DNA from: CAZBME01 sp964645835
Lineage (GTDB): Bacteria; Desulfobacterota; Syntrophia; Syntrophales; UBA8958
Assembly (NCBI GenBank): GCA_964645835.1
Contig: CAZYDG010000005.1
Span: 1-64,000, forward strand
Length of the DNA: 64,000 bases
Direction: 5' to 3'
Part shown: piece after piece, positions 15,264-23,238 of the stretch
Position numbering within the stretch: the stretch's first letter is position 1
Layout of the letters: each line of letters starts with the position of its first letter
Notes under the pieces: model-generated
Databases searched by the model: none
Told to the model about the DNA's origin: nothing
What the model saw: only the letters and a program-made list of their open reading frames with translations
Translations under genes and position numbers: made by a program

Positions 15264-16475
15264 ATGCCGATATTCTTATGGGAGGCGACAAACAGAAAAG
15301 GCGAAGTTAAAAAAGGTGAACTTGAAGGTACCGATGAGACAACGGTCAGGGGGACGCTTCGTCGGCAGGGGTACAGGTCCATCAATGTAAAGGTTAAGCC
15401 GAAGGATATCATGGAATACCTTCCCTTCCTCAAGCAGGGGGTGAAGGAAAAGGATGTCGTCATATTCGCAAGAATTTTTTCCACCATGATCAACGCCGGT
15501 TTGCCCCTGATCCAGTGTCTTGATCTTCTTGCCCAGCAGGAACAGAACAAGACCTTCAAGGCGATCATCATGTCCTGCAAGGAAGACATCGAGAGTGGCA
15601 ATACGCTCTCCGATGCCTTGAAAAAATATCCGAAAATATTTGACGATCTTTTTGTCAATCTCGTCGCTGCAGGGGAGAGCGGCGGTATCCTGGATGTCAT
15701 CCTCCAGCGTCTGGCCGCGTATATGGAAAAAGCGATGAAGCTCAAAGCAAAGGTCAAAGGGGCCATGACCTATCCCGCGAGTGTTCTCGTCATATCAATC
15801 GGTGTCGTTTCTTTATTGTTGCTGAAGGTTATCCCTGTCTTTCAAAAGATGTTCGAGGGTATGGGCGGCGAATTACCGGGCCCTACCCAGTTTTTGGTTA
15901 ACCTGAGCGCCTTTGCGCAGAGTTATTTCATCTACATGGTTGTTGCCGTTGTTGGGATTGCCATAGCATTTAACCGGTTTCGGGCCACGGAAAAGGGGAC
16001 CTTTATCATCGACAGCCTGATCCTCAAATCGCCTGTATTCGGTCCTCTCTTGAAGAAAGTGGCCGTGGCGAAATTTACCCGGACTATGGCCACAATGATG
16101 TCGAGCGGTGTCCCGATCCTGGAAGGCCTGACCATTGTCAGCAAGACGGCGGGAAATGTGATCATTGAAAGGGCCTTGATCGAAACGCGGAAGAGCATTT
16201 CGGAAGGAAAGACCATTGCTGAGCCCTTGGCGGAGACGGATATCTTCCCGCCCATGGTTGTTCAGATGATCGCTGTCGGCGAGGCCACGGGTGCATTGGA
16301 TACGATGCTTGCAAAGATCGCCGATTTCTATGACGATGAAGTGGATGCCGCCGTAGAGGCGATGACGGCCCTGCTAGAGCCCTTCATGATGGTGTTTTTG
16401 GGAGGGGTAGTTGGTGGAATGATCATCGCCATGTACTTGCCTATCTTCAAAATGGCGTCCGTCGTGGGCGGATGA
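15264..16475 (+). CDS. pilC: PilC/GspF-type inner-membrane protein of type IV pilus or type II secretion
   Basis: A 403-residue polytopic protein with two T2SSF domains. The first is at about 70-190 ('FARIFSTMINAGLPLIQ') and the second at about 270-395 ('FTRTMATMMSSGVPILEGL'), with three hydrophobic segments. PilC/GspF forms the inner-membrane platform that works with the assembly ATPase. 'WEATNRKGEVKKGELEG' is the usual N-terminal strand. It starts 2 bp after rlmB. No pilB, pilT or pilin gene is next to it, so it is separated from its machinery. Confidence 0.88.
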   Translation: MPIFLWEATNRKGEVKKGELEGTDETTVRGTLRRQGYRSINVKVKPKDIMEYLPFLKQGVKEKDVVIFARIFSTMINAGLPLIQCLDLLAQQEQNKTFKAIIMSCKEDIESGNTLSDALKKYPKIFDDLFVNLVAAGESGGILDVILQRLAAYMEKAMKLKAKVKGAMTYPASVLVISIGVVSLLLLKVIPVFQKMFEGMGGELPGPTQFLVNLSAFAQSYFIYMVVAVVGIAIAFNRFRATEKGTFIIDSLILKSPVFGPLLKKVAVAKFTRTMATMMSSGVPILEGLTIVSKTAGNVIIERALIETRKSISEGKTIAEPLAETDIFPPMVVQMIAVGEATGALDTMLAKIADFYDDEVDAAVEAMTALLEPFMMVFLGGVVGGMIIAMYLPIFKMASVVGG

Positions 16476-16482
16476 TAAAAAA

Positions 16483-16559
16483 TGGTCGGGATGGCGCGAT
16501 TTGAACGCGCGACTCCTGCGTCCCGAACGCAGTGCCCTACCAAGCTGGGCCACATCCCG
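16483..16559 (-). tRNA. tRNA-Pro (CGG)
   Basis: A 77-nt cloverleaf on the minus strand. Acceptor CGGGATG pairs with CATCCCG and the CCA end is encoded. The anticodon stem CTGCG/CGCAG encloses TTCGGGA, giving anticodon CGG for proline CCG codons. The T stem is GCGCG/CGCGC with a TTCAAAT loop. It converges on pilC. Confidence 0.95.
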
Positions 16560-16572
16560 ACAATCAAAATAA

Positions 16573-16600
16573 CGTATATGAAATTTATTGTTATGTCCAA
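16573..16600 (-). promoter_or_regulatory. Probable promoter of tRNA-Pro
   Basis: On the minus strand TTGGAC (16600-16595), a 16-bp spacer and TATACG (16578-16573) lie just upstream of the tRNA. The 5' end would be about 7 nt before the mature tRNA. The short AT-rich gap supports it. Confidence 0.4.
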
Positions 16601-16699
16601 TATTTTTTTTATTGCAATGAAATGTTATGTAAAGTGAATAAGATATAGTAATCCGGCCTATGAAATTCACTTGGGATGCCGGTCGAGGATGATTAAAGT

Positions 16700-17116
16700 A
16701 TGATTATTTTCGATTTAAGATGTGATAAGGGGCACAAATATGAAGGATGGTTCAAGGACAGAGCCGCCTTTGACGAGCAGCAAACGAAAAAGCTTATAAC
16801 CTGCCCCATTTGTGGCACTACTGAAGTCGTTATGGTTCCATCGTCTATTTCTGTCATGTTGAAAGACGGTAATGCGCATGGCAAATCAAACGCGGCGGAT
16901 ATGAGTCCCATGAAGTATTTACAGTCACTTCATCAATACATCGAATCTAATTTCGATAACGTGGGTGACCGTTTTGCAGATATCGCCCTGAAAATCCATC
17001 ATGGCGAGGAGGATCAACGGAACATTCGCGGCACAACGACCACTGCAGAGGAAGAAACGCTAAGGCAGGAAGGCGTCTTTTTCATTAAGATACCCGAACC
17101 TAAATTCAACAGCTAG
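16700..17116 (+). CDS. DUF1178 family protein
   Basis: The 138-residue product has the DUF1178 start 'MIIFDLRCDKGHKYEGWFKD' and a zinc-ribbon-like pair of cysteines in 'ITCPICGTTEVV', with an earlier Cys at 8. The function is not established. It lies 25 bp before the CysK–CysS fusion gene and probably shares its transcript. A GAGGAT site precedes the ATG. Confidence 0.85.
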   Translation: MIIFDLRCDKGHKYEGWFKDRAAFDEQQTKKLITCPICGTTEVVMVPSSISVMLKDGNAHGKSNAADMSPMKYLQSLHQYIESNFDNVGDRFADIALKIHHGEEDQRNIRGTTTTAEEETLRQEGVFFIKIPEPKFNS

Positions 17117-17141
17117 ACTCACCCGGACCTTACTGACTCCC

Positions 17142-19454
17142 ATGAATAATTCATATTCGACTATTCTCGACGCCATCGGAAATACGCCCCTTGTTGAAAT
17201 CCGCCGGTTAAATCCCAATCCGGCCGTAAAAATATTTGCCAAGATGGAGTATTTCAATCCCGGCGGGTCCATCAAAGACAGGCCGGCCCTGTATATGATC
17301 AGGCGTGCGGAAGAGCGCGGGGAGTTAACGCCGGGTAAGATCATTCTGGAAGCCACAAGCGGTAATACGGGCATCGGCCTTGCGCTGGTCGCTGCAGCCA
17401 AGGGCTATCGCCTTTGTCTGGCCATGTCGGAAGGTGCAAGCGAGGAAAGAAAAAAGATCTTAAAAGCCATGGGGGCCGAACTCATCTTCACGCCCGCCAA
17501 CCTTGGCACGGATGGGGCAATTGAGGTTGCCTACCGAATGCTGAGGGAAAGTCCCGATAAATATTATGGAACCGACCAGTTTAATAACGACGATAATGTC
17601 CTGTCCCATTACGAGGGGACGGCGGAAGAAATATGGCAACAGACGGGCGGAGCCGTGACGATGGTTGTTGCTGCCCTGGGGACGTCGGGGACGGCCATGG
17701 GGATTTCGAAACGTCTTAAGGAATATCGGTCGGTCATTCGTGTCGTTGGCGTCGAGCCTTATCTCCAGCACAAGATTCAGGGTCTGAAGAACATGAAGGA
17801 ATCTTATCAGCCGGGGATCTTCGATAAAGGCCGCCTTGATGAAAAAGTCAATATTCTCGATGAGGATGCCTTTGAAATGGCTCGCAGGCTTGCCGCCGAA
17901 GAGGGCCTTTTCGTGGGCATGAGTTCCGGGGCGGCCATGCACGTGGCGGCACAGAAGGCTAGAGAAATGTCGGAGGGTGTTATTGTGGTCATCTTCCCCG
18001 ATGGAGGGGAACGCTACCTGAGCACCGATCTTTTTGCCGACAGACAGGAGAGTACCCTGCGCCTGTTCAACGCGCTTACACGCTCAAAAGAGCTGTTCAG
18101 GCCCCTGCGCCGGGAAGAGATCCTGATGCATTCCTGCGGGCCGGCGGTTCACGAGGTTCCACATATCGGCAGCTACCGCCGGTTTGTAGTGTCCGACATC
18201 ATTAAACGTTATCTTATGTTCAAAGGATATCGAGTCAGGCACCAGACCAATATCATCGATCTTGCCGATCGTTCCATCAAAGGCGTCGAACGGGCGCAAC
18301 TGGACCTGGCGACCCATGCCGAACGATGTACCAATGCCTTTTTGAAGGATCTGGACAAACTCAATATTATCAGAGACCCCGATTATCCCAAGGCCAGCGA
18401 ACATGTAGAAGATATGCTCCGGGTTGTCGAGCGACTGGTGGATAAAGGTTATGCCTATGAGAAACTGAAATCGGTCTATTTTGATATCTCCAAGCTGGAG
18501 AGTTATGGCCAATTGTCCAATATAGACCAAAGGCAGATGCATCATGGACGAACCGTTGATCTGGACAATTACGAAAAAGACAACCCTGCTGATTTTACAC
18601 TGCTGAAGAGATCGACCTTGAGTGAGCTGAAACAGGGGATTTATTTCAAGACCAAGTGGGGCAACATGCGGCCGAGCTGGCATCTTGAGTGTGCAGCTAT
18701 CTCCATGAAATATCTGGGTGAAGTCTTTGATATTCATGCCAGTGGCGCAGATATCCTGTTTCCCCATTGTGAGAACGTTTTGGCCATCGGTAAGGCGACG
18801 ACGGGTAAGGTTATGTCCCGATATTGGATCAATACGGACCTCTTAATGGTTGGGGGGAAAAAGATGTCCCGCTCTCTGGATAATGTTCTGACGGTGGATG
18901 ATCTGGAGCGGAAGGGTTATCACGGCCGGGAAATCAGGTTCTTTCTTCTTGGCGCCCATTATCGGAAACCCTTGAACTATTCTCTCGGGGCTATGGATAC
19001 AGCAAAAAATACGGTTCGGAAGTTAGATCGATTTATCCAGCGGCTCTATAGGTCTCAACCCGGGAATGGTTTCCCCGATACAGACCAATTGATCTACGAT
19101 GTCCGTCAGGGATTTAACGAGGCGATGGACGATGACCTGAACATCTCCGGCGCTCTGGCTGCTCTGTTCGAGTTTGTAAGTAAAATCAGCGCTCCTTTGG
19201 CCCAAGGCACCCTTTCATTGCCTGAGCGGGATCGAGTGCTTGACGTTATGAAAGGAATTGATAGCGTCTTAGGCATTCTTAATTTCCATGAAGAAAAACT
19301 CGATGAAGAGGTGCAGCGGTTGATTTTGCAACGGAATTCCTATCGGGAGGCCGGAAAATGGGCTGAAGCGGACGCTGTTCGTCAAAAATTACTGGAAATG
19401 GGCGTCGAGATATGCGATACGCCGGACGGAACATTCGGTCTGGCCGCAACCTGA
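17142..19454 (+). CDS. Cysteine synthase fused to a divergent cysteinyl-tRNA synthetase
   Basis: A 770-residue two-part protein. Residues 1 to about 302 are a PLP cysteine synthase (CysK/CysM family). It shows PLP lysine K45 in 'GGSIKDRPAL', the 'TSGNTGIG' substrate loop, 'GTSGTAMG' for phosphate binding and 'IFPDGGERYLS' near its end. From about 303 ('LRLFNALTRSKELFRPL') it aligns by eye with the whole of CysRS to the C-terminal helices ('LILQRNSYREAGKWAEADAVR'). KMSRS (574-578) is clear, but several active-site positions differ from usual CysRS. HIGH-region 'HIGN' is 'HIGS' (341-344), 'NITDIDDKI' is 'NIIDLADRS', and the zinc-site 'PHHENE' is 'PHCENV'. The zinc cysteines in 'HSCGP' and 'WHLECAA' remain. 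The CysK half would make cysteine from O-acetylserine (CysE at 4.8 kb). The second half may charge tRNA-Cys or may use Cys-AMP for something else. Confidence 0.88.
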   Translation: MNNSYSTILDAIGNTPLVEIRRLNPNPAVKIFAKMEYFNPGGSIKDRPALYMIRRAEERGELTPGKIILEATSGNTGIGLALVAAAKGYRLCLAMSEGASEERKKILKAMGAELIFTPANLGTDGAIEVAYRMLRESPDKYYGTDQFNNDDNVLSHYEGTAEEIWQQTGGAVTMVVAALGTSGTAMGISKRLKEYRSVIRVVGVEPYLQHKIQGLKNMKESYQPGIFDKGRLDEKVNILDEDAFEMARRLAAEEGLFVGMSSGAAMHVAAQKAREMSEGVIVVIFPDGGERYLSTDLFADRQESTLRLFNALTRSKELFRPLRREEILMHSCGPAVHEVPHIGSYRRFVVSDIIKRYLMFKGYRVRHQTNIIDLADRSIKGVERAQLDLATHAERCTNAFLKDLDKLNIIRDPDYPKASEHVEDMLRVVERLVDKGYAYEKLKSVYFDISKLESYGQLSNIDQRQMHHGRTVDLDNYEKDNPADFTLLKRSTLSELKQGIYFKTKWGNMRPSWHLECAAISMKYLGEVFDIHASGADILFPHCENVLAIGKATTGKVMSRYWINTDLLMVGGKKMSRSLDNVLTVDDLERKGYHGREIRFFLLGAHYRKPLNYSLGAMDTAKNTVRKLDRFIQRLYRSQPGNGFPDTDQLIYDVRQGFNEAMDDDLNISGALAALFEFVSKISAPLAQGTLSLPERDRVLDVMKGIDSVLGILNFHEEKLDEEVQRLILQRNSYREAGKWAEADAVRQKLLEMGVEICDTPDGTFGLAAT

Positions 19455-19586
19455 GGCCGGTTCAAAAAAAATCGAGTTGCATGGCTAATAAAAATATCTT
19501 GACAAATATAGCGATTAAAACTAATGTCTTTAATTCGCATTTTATGTGCGATTGTCTTTCGAATGAGCATTTACGTAGGTTCTTTA

Positions 19587-19592
19587 TATAAT
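19587..19592 (+). promoter_or_regulatory. -10 box of the tRNA–rpmG–secE transcript
   Basis: A perfect TATAAT lies 24 bp before tRNA-Thr. The -35 region 17 bp upstream (TGAGCA, 19564-19569) is weak. A TTGACA at 19499-19504 lies further up, with only a poor -10 (TAATGT, 19522-19527). The 162-bp AT-rich gap after the fusion gene holds no coding sequence. Confidence 0.5.
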
Positions 19593-19616
19593 TGAATATT
19601 TAAGATCATCGTTTTT

Positions 19617-19692
19617 GCTGGCGTAGCTCAACAGGTAGAGCAGCTGATTTGTAATCAGCAGGTTGCGGGTTCGAGTCCCATCGCCAGCTCCA
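19617..19692 (+). tRNA. tRNA-Thr (TGT)
   Basis: A 76-nt cloverleaf: acceptor GCTGGCG/CGCCAGC, anticodon stem GCTGA/TCAGC around TTTGTAA (anticodon TGT, codon ACA), T loop TTCGAGT, CCA encoded. First gene of the conserved Thr-Tyr-Gly-Thr cluster. Confidence 0.96.
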
Positions 19693-19708
19693 GATGATGT
19701 TTTGCGTT

Positions 19709-19793
<85 letters not shown>

Positions 19794-19849
19794 TTTTTTG
19801 TCTTTTTATAGGCGCAAGCTACCAAGTTGTTGAAGTACTTAATCTTGGG

Positions 19850-19968
19850 CAGTTTATTCAAAGATGTCCAGATGCAAGGCGCGCAAAAGTCGGGTAATGA
19901 GGCGTACATAGAAGTACGTTGATTGACGAGGCTTGCAACGCAGCAGGTGGGCGTTTTTCAGCAAACTG
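19850..19968 (+). repeat. Palindromic intergenic element, copy 1
   Basis: About 119 bp between tRNA-Tyr and tRNA-Gly with imperfect terminal inverted repeats: CAGTTTATTCAAAGATGTCC at the left against the complement of GGGCGTTTTTCAGCAAACTG at the right. It shares CCAGATGCAAGGCGCGCAAA and GAGGCGTACATAGAAGTACG with copy 2 at 49271-49396. The core ACGTACTTCTATGTACG-type hairpin lies near 19913-19920. It has no protein gene and is best described as a MITE-like or REP-like dispersed element. It lies within a tRNA operon, so it may be transcribed and processed with it. Confidence 0.8.
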
Positions 19969-19996
19969 TTAAGGCCCTGTGATGTGAAAATGAAAA

Positions 19997-20072
19997 GCGG
20001 GAGTAGCTCAGTGGCTAGAGCGTCAGCCTTCCAAGCTGAGGGTCGCGGGTTCGAATCCCGTTTCCCGCTCCA
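19997..20072 (+). tRNA. tRNA-Gly (TCC)
   Basis: A 76-nt cloverleaf: acceptor GCGGGAG and CTCCCGC-like 3' strand (TTCCCGC), anticodon stem TCAGC/GCTGA around CTTCCAA (anticodon TCC), T stem GCGGG/CCCGT with TTCGAAT, TCCA end encoded. Confidence 0.95.
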
Positions 20073-20112
20073 TTCACAGAGCGGCATGTGCCTTTATGGA
20101 TAGATTGATACG

Positions 20113-20188
20113 GCCCACGTAGCTCAGTAGGTAGAGCACATCCTTGGTAAGGATGAGGTCACCAGTTCAATCCTGGTCGTGGGCTCCA
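20113..20188 (+). tRNA. tRNA-Thr (GGT)
   Basis: A 76-nt cloverleaf: acceptor GCCCACG/CGTGGGC, anticodon stem CATCC/GGATG around TTGGTAA (anticodon GGT, codon ACC), T loop TTCAATC, CCA encoded. In many proteobacteria a tuf gene follows this tRNA; here rpmG follows directly. Confidence 0.96.
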
Positions 20189-20209
20189 TTTGATGAGGTG
20201 GTATTTATC

Positions 20210-20359
20210 ATGAGGAATATTATTACTTTGGCCTGTACGGACTGCAAGCAGAAAAATTATACGACTACAAAGAACAAAAGGACCATGCAGAATCGTCTGG
20301 AACTGAAGAAGTATTGCAAGTTCTGCCGTTCTCATACGGCCCACAGGGAAACGAAATAA
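20210..20359 (+). CDS. rpmG: Ribosomal protein bL33
   Basis: The 49-residue large-subunit protein has both zinc-binding pairs ('CTDC' and 'CKFC'), so it is the zinc-containing form. The ATG at 20210 follows ATGAGGTGG and gives the expected length. It lies 21 bp after tRNA-Thr and 40 bp before tRNA-Trp, in the tRNA-rpmG-secE transcript. Confidence 0.93.
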   Translation: MRNIITLACTDCKQKNYTTTKNKRTMQNRLELKKYCKFCRSHTAHRETK

Positions 20360-20399
20360 TTCTCCTGTTAACGGTTCCGGCGTTTAGGAATGATGACAC

Positions 20400-20476
20400 A
20401 GGCCAGTAGCTCTAATGGCTAGAGCGCCGGACTCCAAATCCGGATGCTGGGGGTTCGAGTCCCTCCTGGCCTGCCA
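20400..20476 (+). tRNA. tRNA-Trp (CCA)
   Basis: A 77-nt cloverleaf: acceptor AGGCCAG/CTGGCCT, anticodon stem CCGGA/TCCGG around CTCCAAA (anticodon CCA), T loop TTCGAGT, GCCA end encoded. It sits between rpmG and secE, its usual place. Confidence 0.96.
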
Positions 20477-20523
20477 TTTATTCCGACTTTCGCCTTTGTG
20501 GAGTGCGAATCGAGGATGGTGTA

Positions 20524-20727
20524 ATGGATAAGATAAAAATCTGGATCGATAAAATTAAAGTCTTCCTGACTGATGCCAGGATTGAGTTGCGGAAAGTCAC
20601 GTGGCCTTCACGAAAGCAGACGCTTGCATCTACTTCCGTCGTCATTCTTGTGACCTTTATTGTATCCATGTTTCTCGGTATCGTTGATTTCGGCCTTGCC
20701 AAGATTATTAAACTGGTATTAGGATGA
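20524..20727 (+). CDS. secE: Preprotein translocase subunit SecE
   Basis: SecE clamps the SecY channel. The 67-residue product is the single-helix short form: an amphipathic region with the conserved 'ELRKVTWPSRKQT', then one transmembrane helix ('SVVILVTFIVSMFLGIVDF'). The ATG at 20524 follows GAGG by 8 nt; a GTG 21 bp upstream is less likely. The stop overlaps an in-frame start for nusG. Confidence 0.93.
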   Translation: MDKIKIWIDKIKVFLTDARIELRKVTWPSRKQTLASTSVVILVTFIVSMFLGIVDFGLAKIIKLVLG

Positions 20728-20732
20728 TATCC

Positions 20733-21263
20733 ATGGCGCAGCGCTGGTATGTCGTACACACCTATTCGGGCTTCGAGAACAGGGTAAAGCTTTCCCTTAT
20801 GGAGAGAATCCAGGCTGCGGGCAAGCAAGAATATTTTTCCGACATTCTTATCCCGGAGGAAGATATTGTAGAATTGGTCTCCGGTGAGAAAAAGACGTCG
20901 AAACGGAAGTTCTTTCCGGGTTATATCCTCGTCAGGATGGAGCTGAACGATGAAACGTGGCATATCGTCAAAGATACGCCGAAGGTGACGGGATTCATTG
21001 GAGGGAAGGATAAACCCTCTCCAATTCCGGATAAAGACGTGGAAGTTCTGCGGACTCGGATCGATGAAGGAACGTTGAAACCGAAGCCGAAATTTAAATT
21101 CGAAATGGGTGATCATGTGCGTATCATTGATGGCCCCTTTACGAATTTTGACGGCGTCATTGATGAAGTGAAGCCGGAAAAGGGCAAGCTCAGGGTGATT
21201 GTCAGCATTTTCGGCAGATCCACTCCTGTAGAGCTTGATTTTATCCAGGTTGCTCAAAATTAA
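20733..21263 (+). CDS. nusG: Transcription elongation/termination factor NusG
   Basis: NusG binds RNA polymerase and links it to Rho or to the ribosome. The 176-residue product has the NGN domain ('RWYVVHTYSGFENRV', 'FPGYILVRMEL') and a C-terminal KOW domain ('GDHVRIIDGPFTNFDGVIDEV'). I chose the ATG at 20733, spaced properly from AGGATGA. The ATG at 20724, overlapping the secE stop, is the alternative and adds three residues. Confidence 0.94.
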   Translation: MAQRWYVVHTYSGFENRVKLSLMERIQAAGKQEYFSDILIPEEDIVELVSGEKKTSKRKFFPGYILVRMELNDETWHIVKDTPKVTGFIGGKDKPSPIPDKDVEVLRTRIDEGTLKPKPKFKFEMGDHVRIIDGPFTNFDGVIDEVKPEKGKLRVIVSIFGRSTPVELDFIQVAQN

Positions 21264-21305
21264 TCGCAATAGATGGTAAATTTCAGAAACGGGTAGGATA
21301 TACTT

Positions 21306-21731
21306 ATGGCAAAAAAAGTTATCGCAAATATTAAGCTTCAGATTAAGGCAGGAAAAGCTACACCCTCGCCGCCCATCGGTCCGGCCCTTGGTCAGCATGG
21401 TGTTAATATCATGGAGTTCTGTAAAGCTTACAACGCCATGACGCAGAACCAGGAGGGGATGGTCGTACCCGTCGTAATAACCGTTTATGCAGACCGCTCC
21501 TTCACCTTTGTGACCAAGACGCCGCCGGCCTCCGTTCTCCTGAAACAAGCGGCCAAGATTGCCAAAGGTTCGGGAGACCCGAAGAAGGAAAAAGTGGGAG
21601 CTGTGACGGCAAAGCAGATCAGAGAGATTGCGGAGCTGAAATATAACGATTTGAACGCTGTTAACATGGAAGGAGCCATACATATTATAAAAGGAACGGC
21701 AAGATCCATGGGGATTGCGATAGAAGGATAA
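21306..21731 (+). CDS. rplK: Ribosomal protein uL11
   Basis: The 141-residue L11 binds 23S rRNA at the GTPase centre and is needed for RelA activation. 'IKLQIKAGKATPSPPIGPALGQ' region and 'FVTKTPPASVLL' are diagnostic. It heads the L11-L1 pair, usually autoregulated by L1. Confidence 0.96.
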   Translation: MAKKVIANIKLQIKAGKATPSPPIGPALGQHGVNIMEFCKAYNAMTQNQEGMVVPVVITVYADRSFTFVTKTPPASVLLKQAAKIAKGSGDPKKEKVGAVTAKQIREIAELKYNDLNAVNMEGAIHIIKGTARSMGIAIEG

Positions 21732-21756
21732 ACTGACTTGAGATTGGGGTTTGGTC

Positions 21757-22455
21757 ATGGCGACAAAAGGTAAAAAACTGTTAGAAGCGAAGAAAAATAT
21801 CGAGCCGGGTAAACGGTACAATCTGAACGAGGCCGTTGAGATTGTCGTCAATTCAGCGAAAGCCAAATTCGATGAAACCGTCGAGGCGGCGATCCGCTTG
21901 GGGGTCAATCCTCAACATGCGGACCAAATGGTACGGGGTAGCGTCGTTCTTCCCCATGGCTTGGGTAAAACGGTTCGTGTGCTTGTATTTGCCAAGGGTG
22001 AGAAAGAGAAGGAAGCCCTTGACGCGGGCGCCGATTTCGTCGGCGCCGACGACATTATCGAGAAGATCAAAGGCGGATGGCTCGATTTTGATCGTGTTGT
22101 GGCCACACCGGACATGATGGGCAGTGTCGGCAAGCTTGGAAAGGTGCTGGGACCCCGCGGGCTGATGCCGAATCCCAAAGTGGGAACGGTAACATTTGAA
22201 GTGGCAAAGGCCGTCAATGAGCTCAAGGCCGGTAAAGTTGAATTTCGCGTCGAAAAGGCGGGAATTGTCCATACGCCCGTTGGTAAAGTTTCTTTCGGCG
22301 CCGAAAAACTCAGGGAAAACATTATGTCCGTTGTTGAAACAGTGATTAAATTGAAGCCTGCGTCCAGCAAGGGGACTTATATGAAGAGTATTGCCCTTTC
22401 ATCGACGATGGGTCCGGGCGTAAAAGTCGATCCCATGAATGTAAGGAATATCTAA
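21757..22455 (+). CDS. rplA: Ribosomal protein uL1
   Basis: L1 forms the L1 stalk and represses its own operon in many bacteria. The 232-residue product has 'GKKLLEAKKNIEPGKRYN', 'VRGSVVLPHGLGKTVRV' and 'GPRGLMPNPKVGTVT'. The ATG at 21757 gives the normal N-terminus; an upstream TTG would add two residues. Confidence 0.95.
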   Translation: MATKGKKLLEAKKNIEPGKRYNLNEAVEIVVNSAKAKFDETVEAAIRLGVNPQHADQMVRGSVVLPHGLGKTVRVLVFAKGEKEKEALDAGADFVGADDIIEKIKGGWLDFDRVVATPDMMGSVGKLGKVLGPRGLMPNPKVGTVTFEVAKAVNELKAGKVEFRVEKAGIVHTPVGKVSFGAEKLRENIMSVVETVIKLKPASSKGTYMKSIALSSTMGPGVKVDPMNVRNI

Positions 22456-22486
22456 GCGTCATCACGGATTGTATTAAATCGTTTTA

Positions 22487-22579
22487 TGAGTCTGAGACAG
22501 TAGGTACAAAGGTTTAAACGGAATTATCCGGCCTGCCGAGACGATGGAATCAACGTTGACGGTCCATTTTGACCGTCAA
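22487..22579 (+). promoter_or_regulatory. Ribosomal L10 leader and adjacent hairpin
   Basis: The 234-bp gap between rplA and rplJ contains the signature of the L10(L12)4 binding leader: GAGACAGTAGGT (22494-22505) and CCTGCCGAGAC (22532-22542), with a kink-turn-like arrangement around AAAGGTTTAAACGG. Just downstream TTGACGGTC (22556-22564) pairs perfectly with GACCGTCAA (22571-22579). L10 binding here represses rplJL translation in other bacteria. The hairpin could be part of that switch or a processing site. Confidence 0.7.
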
Positions 22580-22689
22580 TATCATCACTTATTCCTGTAT
22601 GCTACTTGTTCTCGGACTTTCGATGCAAGGCTCAACCCCAAAGTAGGATCAGGTGAGCGTTGCACAGATAACTGAAAGGAGGTTGGAGA

Positions 22690-23214
22690 TTGGATCGAAA
22701 TACGAAAGAGCAAGTCATTACCGATCTGCACGAAAAGCTCAAGGATTTCAAACTGGCGGTTCTTGCATCATACAGCGGCCTTGATGTCGAGCGGTTGACA
22801 TCGTTGAGGAACAGCCTGCGAAAATCCGATGCGGAAGTCAAGGTCGTCAAGAACACGCTGCTGCGCATCGCTTCGGAGGGCACGAACTTCAGTGTTGCCA
22901 AGGATCAACTCAAGGGCCCGTTGGCGCTTATCCTGACAAGCAAGGATGTAGTGGCGCCGACAAAAGTGCTTGTTGAATTCGCGAAGAAAAACGCCCAGCT
23001 TGAAATCAAGACCGGTGTCCTGGATGGGAAACTCCTTACGATGGATCAGCTTAATGCATTGTCAATGCTGCCCAGCCGGGAGATTCTTCTCGGAAAGCTC
23101 TTGTCCGTCATGGTTGGCGTGCAAGGCGGATTGGTCAATGTGTTGAGCGCCGTGCCGAGAAGTTTGGTGCAAGTCCTGAATGGCTATCGGGAGAAAAAAG
23201 AATCAGGTAACTAA
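22690..23214 (+). CDS. rplJ: Ribosomal protein uL10
   Basis: L10 anchors the L7/L12 stalk. The 174-residue product has the L10 N-terminal domain ('VITDLHEKL', 'VVKNTLLRIA', 'KGPLALIL') and a C-terminal helix that binds L12 dimers. The start is TTG at 22690 with a full AAAGGAGGT 7 nt upstream. The L10 leader upstream implies feedback control. Confidence 0.95.
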   Translation: MDRNTKEQVITDLHEKLKDFKLAVLASYSGLDVERLTSLRNSLRKSDAEVKVVKNTLLRIASEGTNFSVAKDQLKGPLALILTSKDVVAPTKVLVEFAKKNAQLEIKTGVLDGKLLTMDQLNALSMLPSREILLGKLLSVMVGVQGGLVNVLSAVPRSLVQVLNGYREKKESGN

Positions 23215-23238
23215 TATCATACAGGAAGGAAGCATATC

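Noticed and set aside
19499..19527. TTGACA 118 bp before tRNA-Thr as the main promoter
   Set aside because: The only -10 at 17-bp spacing is TAATGT; the perfect TATAAT at 19587 is closer and better placed.
19854..20087. Frames across the tRNA cluster (for example 'SGKRDSNPRPSAWKADALATELL')
   Set aside because: These are the familiar false proteins produced by translating tRNA genes and their flanks.
20478..21908. 476-codon antisense frame opposite secE-nusG-rplK
   Set aside because: It spans three well-supported genes on the other strand and shows no family features.
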